A DNA stretch of 64,000 bases, taken from NCBI GenBank assembly GCA_022072405.1, contig JAJVHX010000011.1:62001-126000 (forward strand). Reading direction: 5' to 3'. The notes under the pieces were generated by a model. The model did no database searches. It saw only the letters and a program-made list of their open reading frames with translations, and was not told the origin of the DNA. The DNA comes from Phycisphaerae bacterium. GTDB lineage: Bacteria; Planctomycetota; Phycisphaerae; UBA1845; CAIVHJ01. Position numbers and translations under genes: made by a program. This document shows positions 9,166-18,118 of this stretch, piece by piece. Position 1 is the stretch's first letter, and each line of letters starts with the position of its first letter.

Positions 9166-9774
9166 GTGAAGATCAACCTGCCCAATCAAATCACGCTCTG
9201 CCGGCTGGTGCTGGCCGTCATCTTCTTTGCGCTGCTTTCCCGATTTCAGGTGCGCGCTCCTCAACCGCTGCTGCTCGATCTCTGTCTGGGGATATTTATT
9301 GTGGCGGCGATCACCGACTGGCTGGATGGATATCTGGCCCGGCGGAATAACCAGGTGACTACGCTGGGGCGGATACTGGATCCTTTCGTTGATAAAGTGC
9401 TGGTGGGCGGCGCGTTCATCATTCTGGCTGGTCCGGGATTTGTGGATGCAGCGGGGGTGAGTTATTCCGCGGTCGAACCCTGGATGGTGGTGGTGATGAT
9501 CGGCCGGGAACTGCTCATCAGCAGCTTGCGCAGTTTTGCCGAAGCGCGCGGGCAGGAGTTCGGGGCCGACGTTTTCGGTAAAGCGAAGACGGTTGTGCAA
9601 CTCCTCACCGCCGGATGGATCATGCTCGATGTGGCTCATCTGATGGGGAGCGGTGGACCGGCGCTGCTGGCCTGGATCAAGCCCGGATTGGTTTGGCTGG
9701 CAGTAGTTTTGACGACGTTGTCGGGGGTTAATTACGTCATCAAGGCGAGTCATTTGCTGAAGGAAAGTTCCTGA
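9166..9774 (+). CDS. pgsA: CDP-diacylglycerol-glycerol-3-phosphate 3-phosphatidyltransferase
   Basis: Inner-membrane enzyme of about 200 residues that makes phosphatidylglycerol phosphate from CDP-diacylglycerol and glycerol-3-phosphate, the committed step to acidic phospholipids. The CDP-alcohol phosphotransferase signature is complete: DWLDGYLARR, then TLGRILDPFVDK (DG-x2-AR-x8-G-x3-D-x3-D). The N-terminus (NLPNQITLCRLVLAV) is characteristic of PgsA rather than phosphatidylserine synthase. Several hydrophobic segments cover the rest of the protein. The start is a GTG at 9166 with a weak SD. uppP begins 7 bases after the stop, which suggests co-expression of two lipid-metabolism genes. Confidence 0.92.
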   Translation: MKINLPNQITLCRLVLAVIFFALLSRFQVRAPQPLLLDLCLGIFIVAAITDWLDGYLARRNNQVTTLGRILDPFVDKVLVGGAFIILAGPGFVDAAGVSYSAVEPWMVVVMIGRELLISSLRSFAEARGQEFGADVFGKAKTVVQLLTAGWIMLDVAHLMGSGGPALLAWIKPGLVWLAVVLTTLSGVNYVIKASHLLKESS

Positions 9775-9780
9775 GAAATT

Positions 9781-10599
9781 GTGAGGCCAGGGATGGTCTA
9801 TTGGCAGGCAGTCATTCTGGGTATCGTCGAGGGATTGACGGAATTTCTGCCGATCTCCAGCACCGGCCACATGATCGTGGTGATGAGTTGGCTCGGAGTG
9901 GATCAGCATCAGCCGCCCTGGCCTGTTTTTTTGTATTTTATCCAGATCGGGGCGATTCTGGCGGTGGTGGCCTATTTTTTCCGGCCACTCTTTCAACAGG
10001 TTTTTCAACCCAGGTTGTCTCATTGGTCGGATCATCTCCTGCTCAAGCTGATAGTGGGCGTTGCACCGGCGGTGGTGGTGGGACTATTGCTGGATGAATG
10101 GGCGGAAGCGCATCTGGAAAAACCGCTGCCGGTGGGACTGGCGCTGGCGATCGGCGGCTTGTTGATGCTCTGGATCGAGCGGCGTTACCGACGGACCGAG
10201 GGGCCGGCGATCAGCGCTGTTTCTTTGCGGCAGGCGCTGCTGATCGGGCTGATACAGTGCGTGTCGATCATTCCGGGCACCAGCCGATCGATGGCGACGA
10301 TCATGGGCGGGATGATCGTGGGATTGCCTCCGGCTACGGCTGCGCAGTTCTCGTTTTATCTGGCGATCCCCACTTTGCTCGGGGCGGGTTTGAAACGGCT
10401 GATGGATAATTATGATCAATTGTCGGAGACGGGCTGGGGAATATTGGGCGTGGGATTTGTAGTGGCGGCGGTGACGGCGTGGCTGGCGGTGGCGGGGTTC
10501 ATGCGCTATGTGCAGTCACGCCCCTTATGGCCTTTTGCCTTTTATCGATTGCTACTGGCGGCGATTATTTTCACCACTTGCTGGGTTCAATGGCGATGA
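9781..10599 (+). CDS. uppP: Undecaprenyl-diphosphatase (bacitracin resistance protein family)
   Basis: Integral membrane phosphatase of 272 residues that recycles undecaprenyl pyrophosphate, the carrier lipid for peptidoglycan and O-antigen. Both family signatures are present: EGLTEFLPISSTGH near the N-terminus and the PGTSRS phosphate-binding motif in the middle (IQCVSIIPGTSRSMATI). Multiple hydrophobic helices follow. Translation may begin at GTG 9781 or at ATG 9793; both give a plausible first helix. The stop codon overlaps the next start as ATGA (10596-10599), so the LD-carboxypeptidase homologue is translationally coupled. Confidence 0.95.
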   Translation: MRPGMVYWQAVILGIVEGLTEFLPISSTGHMIVVMSWLGVDQHQPPWPVFLYFIQIGAILAVVAYFFRPLFQQVFQPRLSHWSDHLLLKLIVGVAPAVVVGLLLDEWAEAHLEKPLPVGLALAIGGLLMLWIERRYRRTEGPAISAVSLRQALLIGLIQCVSIIPGTSRSMATIMGGMIVGLPPATAAQFSFYLAIPTLLGAGLKRLMDNYDQLSETGWGILGVGFVVAAVTAWLAVAGFMRYVQSRPLWPFAFYRLLLAAIIFTTCWVQWR

Positions 10600-11594
10600 T
10601 TAAAGCAGGGGATGAGCGACCAGTGATCCGATTGTGGTCCGTGGCCGGCCCCAGTGGAAAATTGCTGGATAGATTGCAATTGACTCGTTTTGAAGAGCTG
10701 TTCGATTTGGCCCAGCAATGGGTGGGGAAGCGGTATCGCGTGATGGGTGATATTCGGTTGATGAATCCGCCACCCAGCCGGTATGCCGGGCAGCGCAACG
10801 ATGATCGGCAGCGTTTGGCGGAGATTCATGCCACTCTGGCCGATGATCAGACCCGAGCGGTATTCGCGCTGCGCGGAGGGGCGTGGTTGTTACGCCTGCT
10901 GCCGCATGTCGATTTTACATTGCTGGCCCGGCGGAAAAATCCATTGCACCTCTTTGGTTTCAGTGAACTGACTACGCTGCTGAACCTGACCGCCAATTAC
11001 CGGCAGGTGCGCTGCTATTATCATCCGACTGGAGCAGTAATGTTGCTGGCGCCCGAGCGGCTGGACCGGCGGAGGTTGTTACGGCGAACGATCAGCGAAT
11101 TGATGAATTTTGTGGAACAACGACAATCACCAAGTCTGTCTGGTCGATTGGTGGCTGGTCGGATTCGCGGATCGGCGGATATTCGTGTGGTGGGGGGTTG
11201 TCTGTCGGTGCTGACTGCCATCGGTCCGGAAGTGATGCAGATGATGAGTCAGCCGGTGCGGGGACGAAAAAAAACGCCGGACTGGTGGTTGGCATTGGAA
11301 GATATTAATGAGCCGAGTTACCGCCTGGATCGTTATCTGGCCCAGTTGAAGTGGGCCGGGGTGCTGGAACGATGTTCCGGAATACTGCTGGGGGATTTTC
11401 ATCAGGGTAAGGACGATCAAACGCGGACAGTGTTGGAGATGATGCCCTATCATTTGCCCGCCGGGAGGGAAATGCCCATCGTCGCTCGGCTGCCCTTTGG
11501 TCATCGTCATGGATGTCGTGTTTTGCCGCTCGGCCAGCCGATGCGGTTATCAATCGACTCGGCCACAGCTCGCGTTAAGCTGCAGGGGATTTAG
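10596..11594 (+). CDS. LD-carboxypeptidase (S66/MccF) homologue lacking the catalytic serine
   Basis: The protein, about 332 residues, follows the S66 family along its length: an N-terminal nucleotide-fold strand ending VAGPSG, RGG...RLLPHVDF, FGFSELTTLL, GGCLSVLTAIG, LALEDINEPSYRLDRYLAQL and PFGHRHG. Family members cleave the L-D bond of murein tetrapeptides using a Ser-Glu-His triad. Here the glutamate (E235 in LEDINE) and histidine (H303 in PFGH) are present with the usual 68-residue spacing. The nucleophile motif RGGYGSxRLL instead reads RGGAWLLRLL, so the serine position is Leu98. It starts at ATG 10596, overlapping the uppP stop. It is either a non-catalytic muropeptide-binding protein or a diverged enzyme; I favour a pseudoenzyme. 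Confidence 0.82.
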   Translation: MIKAGDERPVIRLWSVAGPSGKLLDRLQLTRFEELFDLAQQWVGKRYRVMGDIRLMNPPPSRYAGQRNDDRQRLAEIHATLADDQTRAVFALRGGAWLLRLLPHVDFTLLARRKNPLHLFGFSELTTLLNLTANYRQVRCYYHPTGAVMLLAPERLDRRRLLRRTISELMNFVEQRQSPSLSGRLVAGRIRGSADIRVVGGCLSVLTAIGPEVMQMMSQPVRGRKKTPDWWLALEDINEPSYRLDRYLAQLKWAGVLERCSGILLGDFHQGKDDQTRTVLEMMPYHLPAGREMPIVARLPFGHRHGCRVLPLGQPMRLSIDSATARVKLQGI

Positions 11595-11687
11595 AAACGG
11601 TTTTGCTCCATTGAAATCCTTTAATCGTGCAGTCTGACCAGCGTCCGACTCTTGCCGAGGCTCGACGGCGGAGTTAGACTGCCGAAC

Positions 11688-12197
11688 ATGAAAAAACAAC
11701 CACAGATGATTATCGGCTTGGTGCTTGGGGCGGCGGTCACTTCGTTACTGGGTTGCGGTCCGGGGTTGGCCACCGGTCGGCAGGCGCCGGATTTCACGCT
11801 GGAAAATATCAGCGGCCAGCGGGTGACACTCTCACAATATCGCGGCCAGGCGGTACTGCTAAATTTCTGGGCAGTGGGCTGTCCGGATTGTCGGCGTGAA
11901 GCACCTTTTCTGCGCGACATTCAGAATCAATATGCCGATCGAGGACTGCGAGTTCTGGCGGTGAATGTCTGGGATGAGCCGGCCCATCGGATTCAGGAGT
12001 ATGTGCGCGAAAACAATCTCAGCCAGCAGGTGCTGCTCGGCGGCCATGATCTGTTCGTTGATGTCTATCGCGGGAAATTTATTCCCCATACATACCTGCT
12101 CGACCGCCAGGGTAAAATCGTCTATGCCTTCGTCGATTGGAATGAGGAGATTCATCTGCAACTCCTCGAAGAGGTCGATGAAGCACTGGATGATTAG
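11688..12197 (+). CDS. TlpA/ResA-like thioredoxin-fold lipoprotein
   Basis: A 169-residue protein with a signal peptide ending in a lipobox (TSLLGC), so it should be lipid-anchored in the periplasm. The AhpC/TSA-type redoxin fold follows: APDFTLENISGQRVTLSQYRG, then NFWAVGCPDCRREAPFL with the CxxC pair GCPDC, then a cis-proline region FIPHTYLLD. TlpA/ResA proteins reduce periplasmic disulfides, often for cytochrome c maturation, but no cytochrome genes are nearby. The real start is ATG 11688; the frame opens earlier at 11652 but the segment before 11688 does not look like a signal peptide. It stands between the carboxypeptidase homologue and the convergent typA. Confidence 0.88.
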   Translation: MKKQPQMIIGLVLGAAVTSLLGCGPGLATGRQAPDFTLENISGQRVTLSQYRGQAVLLNFWAVGCPDCRREAPFLRDIQNQYADRGLRVLAVNVWDEPAHRIQEYVRENNLSQQVLLGGHDLFVDVYRGKFIPHTYLLDRQGKIVYAFVDWNEEIHLQLLEEVDEALDD

Positions 12198-12263
12198 TAC
12201 GCGAATAAAGCAGCTCCAACCCATGGCTGCTGTTCTTGATCCAGACGCTTAAGGATCGTGATA

Positions 12264-14072
12264 TCAGGTAACGCGTTGACTGCGTTTGCGGTCGTTTTCA
12301 TTGAGCAGCCGTTTGCGGAGACGAATGGCGTCGGGAGTGACCTCGACCAGTTCGTCGTCCTCGATATATTCGAGAGCCAGTTCGAGAGTCAGTTGGCGGG
12401 GGGGTTTGAGGACCACGGTTTTATCTGAACCAGCAGCCCGCATATTAGTCAATTTCTTGGTGCGGCAGACATTCACAACGATATCATCATCCTTGCAATG
12501 TTCGCCGACGACCTGGCCGGCGTAGACTTTCTGGGCCGGGGCGACAAACATCACACCGCGATCAGAGAGCGCTTCGAGGGCATACGCCGTGACCGGTCCG
12601 GATTCGTTGGCGATCATGACGCCGTTGGCCCGGCCGGGTATTGCCCCGCGGAATAAATCATAGTCATAAAAATTATGGTGCAGCATGGCCGTTCCGTTGG
12701 TAGCGGTCATCAGCCGATTGCGCACGCCGATCAGACCGCGTGACGGGACAGTGAACTCCAGATGGACCAGTTCGCCCTGATTGTCCATCTTGTTGCAGAT
12801 ACCCCGCCGACTGCCGAGCAGCTCCATCACCGCGCCGACATGAGACTGGGGCACATCTATCACGCAGAGTTCGATGGGTTCGGTTTTTTTGCCGTCGAGT
12901 TCCCGGAAGATGACCTTGGGCTTGCCGACGGCCATTTCGAAACCTTCGCGGCGCATATTTTCGATCAGCACCGACAGGTGCAACAGGCCGCGACCGGAAA
13001 TATAAAATTCCTCGGGGCTGTTGCCCGGTTCGACGCGCAGGGCGACATTGCGCTCCAGTTCCTTTTCCAGCCGTTCGCGCAGATGGCGACTGGTGAGGAA
13101 TTTGCCCGACAGGCCGGCAAAGGGCGAGTCGTTGATGCGCATGATCATGTGCAGCGTGGGTTCATCGATATTGATGATCGGCAGTGGATGGGGGTCGTTG
13201 GGATCGGTGAGCGTGTTACCGATTTCCACGGAGCTTAAACCGACCACCGCACAGACATCACCGGCGGTGACGCGTTCCGCTTTAACCCGGCCAAGACCGT
13301 CAAACAGAAACAACTCACCAACACGTTCTTTGGATTGCGTGCCATCACGCCGGATGACGATGATTTCCGCTCCGCTGCACAGTTCACCGGCAAAGACCCG
13401 CCCGACACCAATCCGCCCCACATAATCATTGTAATCAATAGTGGTAATCAGCATCTGCACCGGTCGCGTGGGATCATCCTGCGGGGCGGGGATATGGTTG
13501 ATAATCGTATCGTAGAGAACTTTGATATTATCTGACGGCTTGGAGGGGTCCAGGCAGGCGAAGCCGCGTAGTGCCGAGGCATAGACCGTGGGAAATTCCA
13601 GGGCGGCTTCATCGGCGCCCAGTTCGATGAAGAGATCGTAGACCTCGTTGAGTACATCCAGCGGACGGGCGTCGGGCCGATCGATCTTGTTGATGACCAC
13701 CACCGGTTTAAGCCGATACTCAAACGCCTTACGGAGCACGAAGCGGGTCTGGGGCATGGGGCCTTCGAAGGCATCGACCAGCAGCAGGCAGCCATCGGCC
13801 ATTTTAAGCACCCGTTCGACTTCTCCGCCGAAGTCGGCGTGGCCAGGTGTATCGATCAGGTTGATTTTGGTCGTGCCGTAACGAATGGCGATGTTTTTGG
13901 CCAGAATGGTGATGCCACGTTCGCGCTCCAGATCGTTGGAATCGAGAATCCGCTCGCCGACCAGTTGGGAATCGCGGAACTGGCCGCTCTGGCGGAGCAT
14001 CTGATCGACCAGGGTGGTTTTCCCATGATCGACGTGGGCAATAATGGCGACGTTACGAATATCGTTGGGCAT
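12264..14072 (-). CDS. typA: Ribosome-associated translational GTPase TypA/BipA
   Basis: Translational GTPase of about 602 residues that acts on the ribosome in 50S assembly and stress responses. G1 is [10 protein letters not shown]2 RERGITI, G3 DTPGHADF and G4 NKIDR, all near the N-terminus, followed by EF-Tu-like domain II, the EF-G III/V-like domains and the BipA-specific C-terminal domain ([27 protein letters not shown] [13 protein letters not shown]). Length is normal. The frame opens at GTG 14084, but ATG 14072 is a better start: GGGGTG lies 9 bases upstream and the N-terminus [17 protein letters not shown] fits the family. It converges with the TlpA-like gene. Confidence 0.96.
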   Translation of the reverse strand: MPNDIRNVAIIAHVDHGKTTLVDQMLRQSGQFRDSQLVGERILDSNDLERERGITILAKNIAIRYGTTKINLIDTPGHADFGGEVERVLKMADGCLLLVDAFEGPMPQTRFVLRKAFEYRLKPVVVINKIDRPDARPLDVLNEVYDLFIELGADEAALEFPTVYASALRGFACLDPSKPSDNIKVLYDTIINHIPAPQDDPTRPVQMLITTIDYNDYVGRIGVGRVFAGELCSGAEIIVIRRDGTQSKERVGELFLFDGLGRVKAERVTAGDVCAVVGLSSVEIGNTLTDPNDPHPLPIINIDEPTLHMIMRINDSPFAGLSGKFLTSRHLRERLEKELERNVALRVEPGNSPEEFYISGRGLLHLSVLIENMRREGFEMAVGKPKVIFRELDGKKTEPIELCVIDVPQSHVGAVMELLGSRRGICNKMDNQGELVHLEFTVPSRGLIGVRNRLMTATNGTAMLHHNFYDYDLFRGAIPGRANGVMIANESGPVTAYALEALSDRGVMFVAPAQKVYAGQVVGEHCKDDDIVVNVCRTKKLTNMRAAGSDKTVVLKPPRQLTLELALEYIEDDELVEVTPDAIRLRKRLLNENDRKRSQRVT

Positions 14073-14178
14073 AAATGTAGACACCCCGGGTTATGGTGAG
14101 CAGAAAACTGCTCACCGAACAAAATGTCCTGAACCGTGAACGGATTACTCAGCGGTTGAATGGTATGTATTGTACCGT

Positions 14179-14502
14179 TTAGCCATGACCAACGCCACGT
14201 TTGGCCTTGTTCACCTGTCGGGACAGGGCGGCTTTGCAGCGATCCAGGGCAAGGGCGATCGCCGCCGGCATGGCTGCATCCAGTTCATCAATCAGAATAG
14301 TGCCGCCGGTTTTCATACGGATTTCGATGCGGCAGCGCTGATCGACCCCCTTTTTTTTCGGTCCGGTGACATCCTGCAGCAAGACGGCGACATCCTGGAT
14401 ACGATCTTCAAAACGATGTAGAATATTGGTGATCTTGATCTCCGCAAATTCACGCAGATCGCTACGCGATTTCATGCCCCGGGTCGTCATCCGCAGTTCC
14501 AT
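14179..14502 (-). CDS. hpf: Ribosome hibernation-promoting factor, short HPF/RaiA type
   Basis: A 107-residue member of the HPF/YfiA family, which binds the 30S decoding region and silences or dimerises ribosomes in stationary phase. The beta-alpha-beta-beta-beta-alpha layout is visible: LRMTTRGMKSRSDLREFAEIKI, RFEDRIQDVAVLLQDV, CRIEIRMKTGG, and the final helix AAMPAAIALALDRCKAALSRQ. It is the short form, lacking the long-HPF C-terminal dimerisation domain. It sits directly upstream of typA on the same strand (about 100 bases), so two ribosome-associated stress factors are neighbours. It is divergent from the pseudouridine synthase across about 40 bases. Confidence 0.87.
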   Translation of the reverse strand: MELRMTTRGMKSRSDLREFAEIKITNILHRFEDRIQDVAVLLQDVTGPKKKGVDQRCRIEIRMKTGGTILIDELDAAMPAAIALALDRCKAALSRQVNKAKRGVGHG

Positions 14503-14544
14503 ATCCTGTACCTTTGTATAAAATATCCAAAATGTCGAGTAGAC

Positions 14545-15354
14545 ATGCTTAGATTACGGCGCTGCGTGGATCGGGTCAATGAGCCGGAAGCGGTTATCGG
14601 GCAGAAAGGGGTAGTGGTGTCGACTTTGAAGCGTTCCTTGATACCTATTCTGCACCAGGATGAGTCGCTGGTGGTGATCTCCAAGCCAGCCGGATTGCAA
14701 TCCGTGCCGGGACGTCAACCCGGACCCAGTGTACTGTCGGAACTGGTTGAGCAACGAGCAGTTGATGGGGATACGGAATTGCGCAGCGTCCATCGGCTGG
14801 ATCAGGAGACCAGCGGGGCAATGATCGTGGCGAAGACGGCCCAGGCCCAGCGGGAGTTGATCCGCCAATTCGCTGCCCGTGAGGTGCAGAAGCGCTACCA
14901 AGCCCTGGTGCGCGGGCAGCTGGTGGCGGATCAAGAGATTGATCTGCCGCTGGAGGTGGATCGCAATCGCATGCGGGTGCGGGTGGCACGTCGGCGGGGA
15001 CTCCAATCCCTGACGCGCGTGCATGTTCTTCAGCCGGTGGGATCGTTCACGCTGGTGGAGTGCGAGCCGGTCACCGGACGTATGCATCAGATTCGCGTGC
15101 ATCTGGCGGCAGTGGAACATCCGCTGGCGGTTGATGCGCAATATGGTTCCGGCAAGGGAATATATTTATCCGAATACAAGGTATCCTATCGACCCGGTGC
15201 ACATGTCGAGAGACCGCTGATCGACCGGCTGACGCTCCATGCGCAAAGTATCAGCTTCATCCATCCCACCACCGGTGAGAGAATGAAGCTGGAAGCGCCC
15301 TGGCCCAAGGATTTTCGTGCGACGATTACCCAGTTGTCCCGGATAAGTGCTTAA
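14545..15354 (+). CDS. RluA-family rRNA/tRNA pseudouridine synthase
   Basis: A 269-residue pseudouridine synthase. The catalytic motif HRLDQETSG carries the nucleophilic aspartate. Other family motifs are VVISKPAGLQS near the N-terminus, KRYQALVRG, and PVTGRMHQIRVHLA. There is no S4 RNA-binding domain in front of the catalytic domain, as in RluA and RluC-less short forms. The first about 25 residues are atypical, and GTG codons around 14611 would give a more usual N-terminus, so the start is uncertain. The exact target uridine cannot be told from sequence alone. Its stop codon overlaps that of the convergent unknown gene by 4 bases. Confidence 0.9.
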   Translation: MLRLRRCVDRVNEPEAVIGQKGVVVSTLKRSLIPILHQDESLVVISKPAGLQSVPGRQPGPSVLSELVEQRAVDGDTELRSVHRLDQETSGAMIVAKTAQAQRELIRQFAAREVQKRYQALVRGQLVADQEIDLPLEVDRNRMRVRVARRRGLQSLTRVHVLQPVGSFTLVECEPVTGRMHQIRVHLAAVEHPLAVDAQYGSGKGIYLSEYKVSYRPGAHVERPLIDRLTLHAQSISFIHPTTGERMKLEAPWPKDFRATITQLSRISA

Positions 15355-15755
15355 CCCACCAGATCGAGGGAACCACCGGCAGTCTCTTCCGCAACCTCAA
15401 TCGATTCAGCAGAAGTAGCCTGTACCGGACGTGCCGCTTGAGGATCGGTGGAATTGTCAACGGGAGCTTGTGGTTGATCATCATTTTTGGCGGCGTGGAA
15501 GATGCGACGCTGCTGATGATTCAGATGGTTCAGAATTCGATTGTAAGAGGGGTCGCTTTCCGCCAATCGAGCTGCTTTGTGCTTGGCTATTTCGATGCGA
15601 TGATAAATCGCCCGGTAATTGGGAATGTCCGTATTCTGATCCCGGCGCTCGACTTCGGCTGCAGACTCACGACGCCGTGCGGCTGCGCTATAATCCGCTG
15701 CCAGGCGATCAGCCACTCCGGCGGTAGTTACTGAATTAAGAGGTGCGATACTCAT
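15351..15755 (-). CDS. Small hydrophilic protein of unknown function
   Basis: A 134-residue protein I do not recognise. The start is well supported: GGAGA lies 8 bases upstream of the ATG at 15755. The N-terminal half is helical and strongly charged (AADYSAAARRRESAAEVERRDQ; IEIAKHKAARLAESD), the middle has NRILNHLNHQQRRIFHA, and the C-terminal third is acidic, Pro/Ala/Thr-rich and probably disordered (TSAESIEVAEETAGG). There is no signal peptide, membrane segment or cysteine. The opening MSIAPLNSV and low-complexity tail recall small flagellar or anti-sigma proteins, but no motif confirms this and no flagellar gene is nearby. The gene converges with the pseudouridine synthase. Confidence 0.6.
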   Translation of the reverse strand: MSIAPLNSVTTAGVADRLAADYSAAARRRESAAEVERRDQNTDIPNYRAIYHRIEIAKHKAARLAESDPSYNRILNHLNHQQRRIFHAAKNDDQPQAPVDNSTDPQAARPVQATSAESIEVAEETAGGSLDLVG

Positions 15756-16037
15756 GAGAAAAGTCTCCTGGGTAATAAATGCGAGGACACTGGACTATCG
15801 TCGATGGCTAACCGGCACTCCATTTAGAAATCGTTTTTTTGAGGTACTTCCATGTATCGGAACCAGTTATTCACCCTGCAAGCAATTTTTAGAGGCTTAC
15901 GGCAAAGCGGAGAAATCATATCCGTGTATTAACTGTTCAGCACGCTAACGTGTTGGCTAGTTAAAAATGTTTGAATCGTGCAACACTTCTGGCGGAGTTG
16001 GGCATCTACAAACAAGCCAGGATATCCGGCAACAGTT
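15756..16037. other. Intergenic region between divergent genes
   Basis: No credible gene: the open frame at 15754-15948 has no SD and an odd composition. A short imperfect palindrome (CAGCACG / CGTGTTG around 15937-15955) could form a hairpin. I see no strong promoter here, although msrBA must be read from this region. Confidence 0.4.
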
Positions 16038-16051
16038 AAGGAGATAACGAG

Positions 16052-17125
16052 ATGTCAAACCACGATTCCGGTAAAGGTTGGATTTTTCGAGCGGTTTGTA
16101 TAGGAGGAATATTACTGATGATGAGATACGGCGGATCCATTTCGATGGGTGGGGATCAGGCGACGACTATGCCAACAGGAGAATCACAGATGCGCTATTC
16201 GAAGACGGCATACGATATAACGCCGTGGAGTAATGAACAGATTGAAAAGGCAGCCGTTCAGCTAACCCAGGAAGAACGCGACGTCATACTCGCCAAGGGT
16301 ACCGAGCGGCCGTTCTGTGGTTTGTTATTGAAGAACAAAGAGAATGGCCAATATCTCTGCCGATTATGTCAACTGCCGCTGTTCAGCTCACAGAACAAGT
16401 TTGAGTCGGGTACGGGATGGCCCAGTTTTTATCAACCGGTCGATGCGGAACACATCCGGGAGATCAGCGATACCAGCCACGGCATGACCCGGACGGAGAT
16501 TCTCTGTACGCGTTGCGGCGCTCATCTGGGGCATGTATTCAACGATGGCCCGGCGCCGACCGGATTGCGCTATTGCCTCAATTCCGTCTCCTTGCAGTTC
16601 GTCGCCGATGGGTCGGAGTTGCCGGCGGGGGCTAAACCCTCGGAATTGCAGACTGCCTATTTTGCCGGCGGTTGTTTCTGGGGCGTGGAAGATCGATTTC
16701 AGCAGATTTCCGGCGTGATCGATGCGGTCTCCGGTTATCAGGGCGGAACCGTGGAAAACCCGACTTACAAGCAGGTGTGTAATGGGAATACCAGTCATGC
16801 CGAGACAGTGCGGGTGACGTATGATCCGACGAAAGTCAGTTATCACACGCTGCTGGAGTATTTTTTCAAATTCCACGATCCGACACAGCTTAATCGCCAG
16901 GGCCCGGATTTCGGTTCACAATATCGTTCCGCCATCTTTACCACCAGTGCCGAACAGTTGCATGAAGCGCAGGAATATGTGCGGGAGCTGGCGCAGACAC
17001 CGCGCTTCAAAGATCGTAAAATTGTGACGCAGATAGAACCGGCCAAGCCATTTTATGAAGCGGAAGCGTACCACCAGGATTATCATAAAAAACATGGCGG
17101 TTCCTGCCCGCTGCCGGATAAATAA
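16052..17125 (+). CDS. msrBA: Fused peptide methionine sulfoxide reductase MsrB-MsrA
   Basis: Bifunctional repair enzyme of 357 residues that reduces both R- and S-methionine sulfoxide. The MsrB domain comes first (about residues 50-190), with zinc-binding pairs CRLC and CTRCGAH and the catalytic cysteine in GLRYCLNSVSL. The MsrA domain follows (about 200-355), with the catalytic motif AGGCFWGVED. The more common fusion order is A then B, so this is the B-A arrangement. The N-terminal 45 residues contain a hydrophobic stretch (VCIGGILLMM) that may be an uncleaved anchor or a weak signal, suggesting periplasmic action. A strong SD (AAGGAG, 16038-16043) sits 8 bases before the ATG. The ABC ATPase gene follows closely. 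Confidence 0.93.
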   Translation: MSNHDSGKGWIFRAVCIGGILLMMRYGGSISMGGDQATTMPTGESQMRYSKTAYDITPWSNEQIEKAAVQLTQEERDVILAKGTERPFCGLLLKNKENGQYLCRLCQLPLFSSQNKFESGTGWPSFYQPVDAEHIREISDTSHGMTRTEILCTRCGAHLGHVFNDGPAPTGLRYCLNSVSLQFVADGSELPAGAKPSELQTAYFAGGCFWGVEDRFQQISGVIDAVSGYQGGTVENPTYKQVCNGNTSHAETVRVTYDPTKVSYHTLLEYFFKFHDPTQLNRQGPDFGSQYRSAIFTTSAEQLHEAQEYVRELAQTPRFKDRKIVTQIEPAKPFYEAEAYHQDYHKKHGGSCPLPDK

Positions 17126-17187
17126 TACGGGGTAATATTGAGGGGTTGCAGACCGCTCGCCCGTCGGAGACGTGTGCAACCGAGAAG

Positions 17188-17898
17188 ATGGTCAGTATCG
17201 ATATCGAACTGCACGACGTGCGCAAGGTATATTACAAGAGCACGCTGGCAATCCCCGTGCTGGAGGGGATCGATCTGCAGATCGCCGCCGGGGAGTTTGT
17301 GGTCTTCATGGGGCCGAGCGGTTCGGGTAAAAGCACACTGCTGCATCTGCTCGGTGGGCTGGACCAGCCGACCTCCGGTTCGATCCGCATCGGGGCGGAT
17401 TATCTTGAACAAATGAGCGAGACGGAGCTGACCCGTTGGCGCAGCCACCACGTGGGTTTCATCTTCCAGATGTATCATCTCGTGCCGGTGCTGACCGCGG
17501 CGGAAAATGTGGAGCTGCCGCTGCTGCTGTTTGAATTGTCATCACGCGAACGGCGACAGCGGGTGGAGTTGGCGTTATCAGTGGTGGGCCTGGCGGAGCG
17601 GATGGAACACCGTCCCAGCCAATTGTCCGGCGGGCAGGAACAGCGGGTGGCCATCGCCCGGGCCATCGTCACCGACCCGGATTTGATACTGGCCGACGAA
17701 CCGACCGGCGATCTCGATGCCAAAACCTCGACTGAAATTCTGGAGCTGTTGCAACTGCTCAATCGTGATTTCGGCAAAACGATTCTGATGGTTACCCACG
17801 ACCCTAAAGCCGCCAGTTATGGCCGACGCATTCTGCATCTCGAAAAGGGCATCCTCCATCGCGACGAAACCAACCAGCCGATACACACCTCCAGATAA
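17188..17898 (+). CDS. ABC transporter ATPase, MacB/LolD type
   Basis: Nucleotide-binding subunit of 236 residues. Walker A is GPSGSGKST, the Q-loop is in [14 protein letters not shown], the ABC signature is [14 protein letters not shown], Walker B is [12 protein letters not shown] and the switch histidine is in MVTHDP. The LolD/MacB subgroup is indicated by VGFIFQ and DEPTGDLD and by the two FtsX-type permeases downstream. Together with those permeases and the adaptor gene (21498) it should form a tripartite-type export or lipoprotein-release machine. A TTG at 17146 would extend the protein by 14 residues, but ATG 17188 starts directly at the first beta strand ([15 protein letters not shown]) and has GAGAAG in front. 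Confidence 0.93.
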   Translation: MVSIDIELHDVRKVYYKSTLAIPVLEGIDLQIAAGEFVVFMGPSGSGKSTLLHLLGGLDQPTSGSIRIGADYLEQMSETELTRWRSHHVGFIFQMYHLVPVLTAAENVELPLLLFELSSRERRQRVELALSVVGLAERMEHRPSQLSGGQEQRVAIARAIVTDPDLILADEPTGDLDAKTSTEILELLQLLNRDFGKTILMVTHDPKAASYGRRILHLEKGILHRDETNQPIHTSR

Positions 17899-18018
17899 AT
17901 TGATCGTCTTCACAAATTGACCAATCAGCATCGCGAGCGTCGGCGAACATGTCGAGCAAACGATAGGTTGCAGTTAACGAATAGATAATTGCTATAGGCA
18001 AATTCTGTTAGAATACAC

Positions 18019-18108
18019 GGTACTGGTAAAGTTTGAACCAAAGTTTAAACATACCCTGTTGAATACCGCTCCCTTACGGTCGCGGCTCGGTGAAACTTTA
18101 CCAGTACC
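18019..18108. repeat. Inverted-repeat element A (MITE-like) with 8-bp flanking duplication
   Basis: A 90-bp element bounded by perfect 16-bp terminal inverted repeats: GGTACTGGTAAAGTTT (18019-18034) and AAACTTTACCAGTACC (18093-18108). The octamer GAATACAC stands immediately on both sides (18011-18018 and 18109-18116), which looks like a target-site duplication. The interior holds CCGCTCCCTTACGG and TCGCGGCTCGG, itself partly self-complementary. No gene is encoded. It lies 10 bases upstream of the permease start codon. A second copy is at 19293-19380 and a diverged one at 31831-31923. Confidence 0.85.
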
Positions 18109-18118
18109 GAATACACTT

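Noticed and set aside
15754..15948. Small plus-strand open frame
   Set aside because: No SD, atypical composition, and it overlaps the divergent promoter region.
18059..18118. N-terminal extension of the first permease
   Set aside because: It is translated from the inverted-repeat element and is not a membrane-protein N-terminus.
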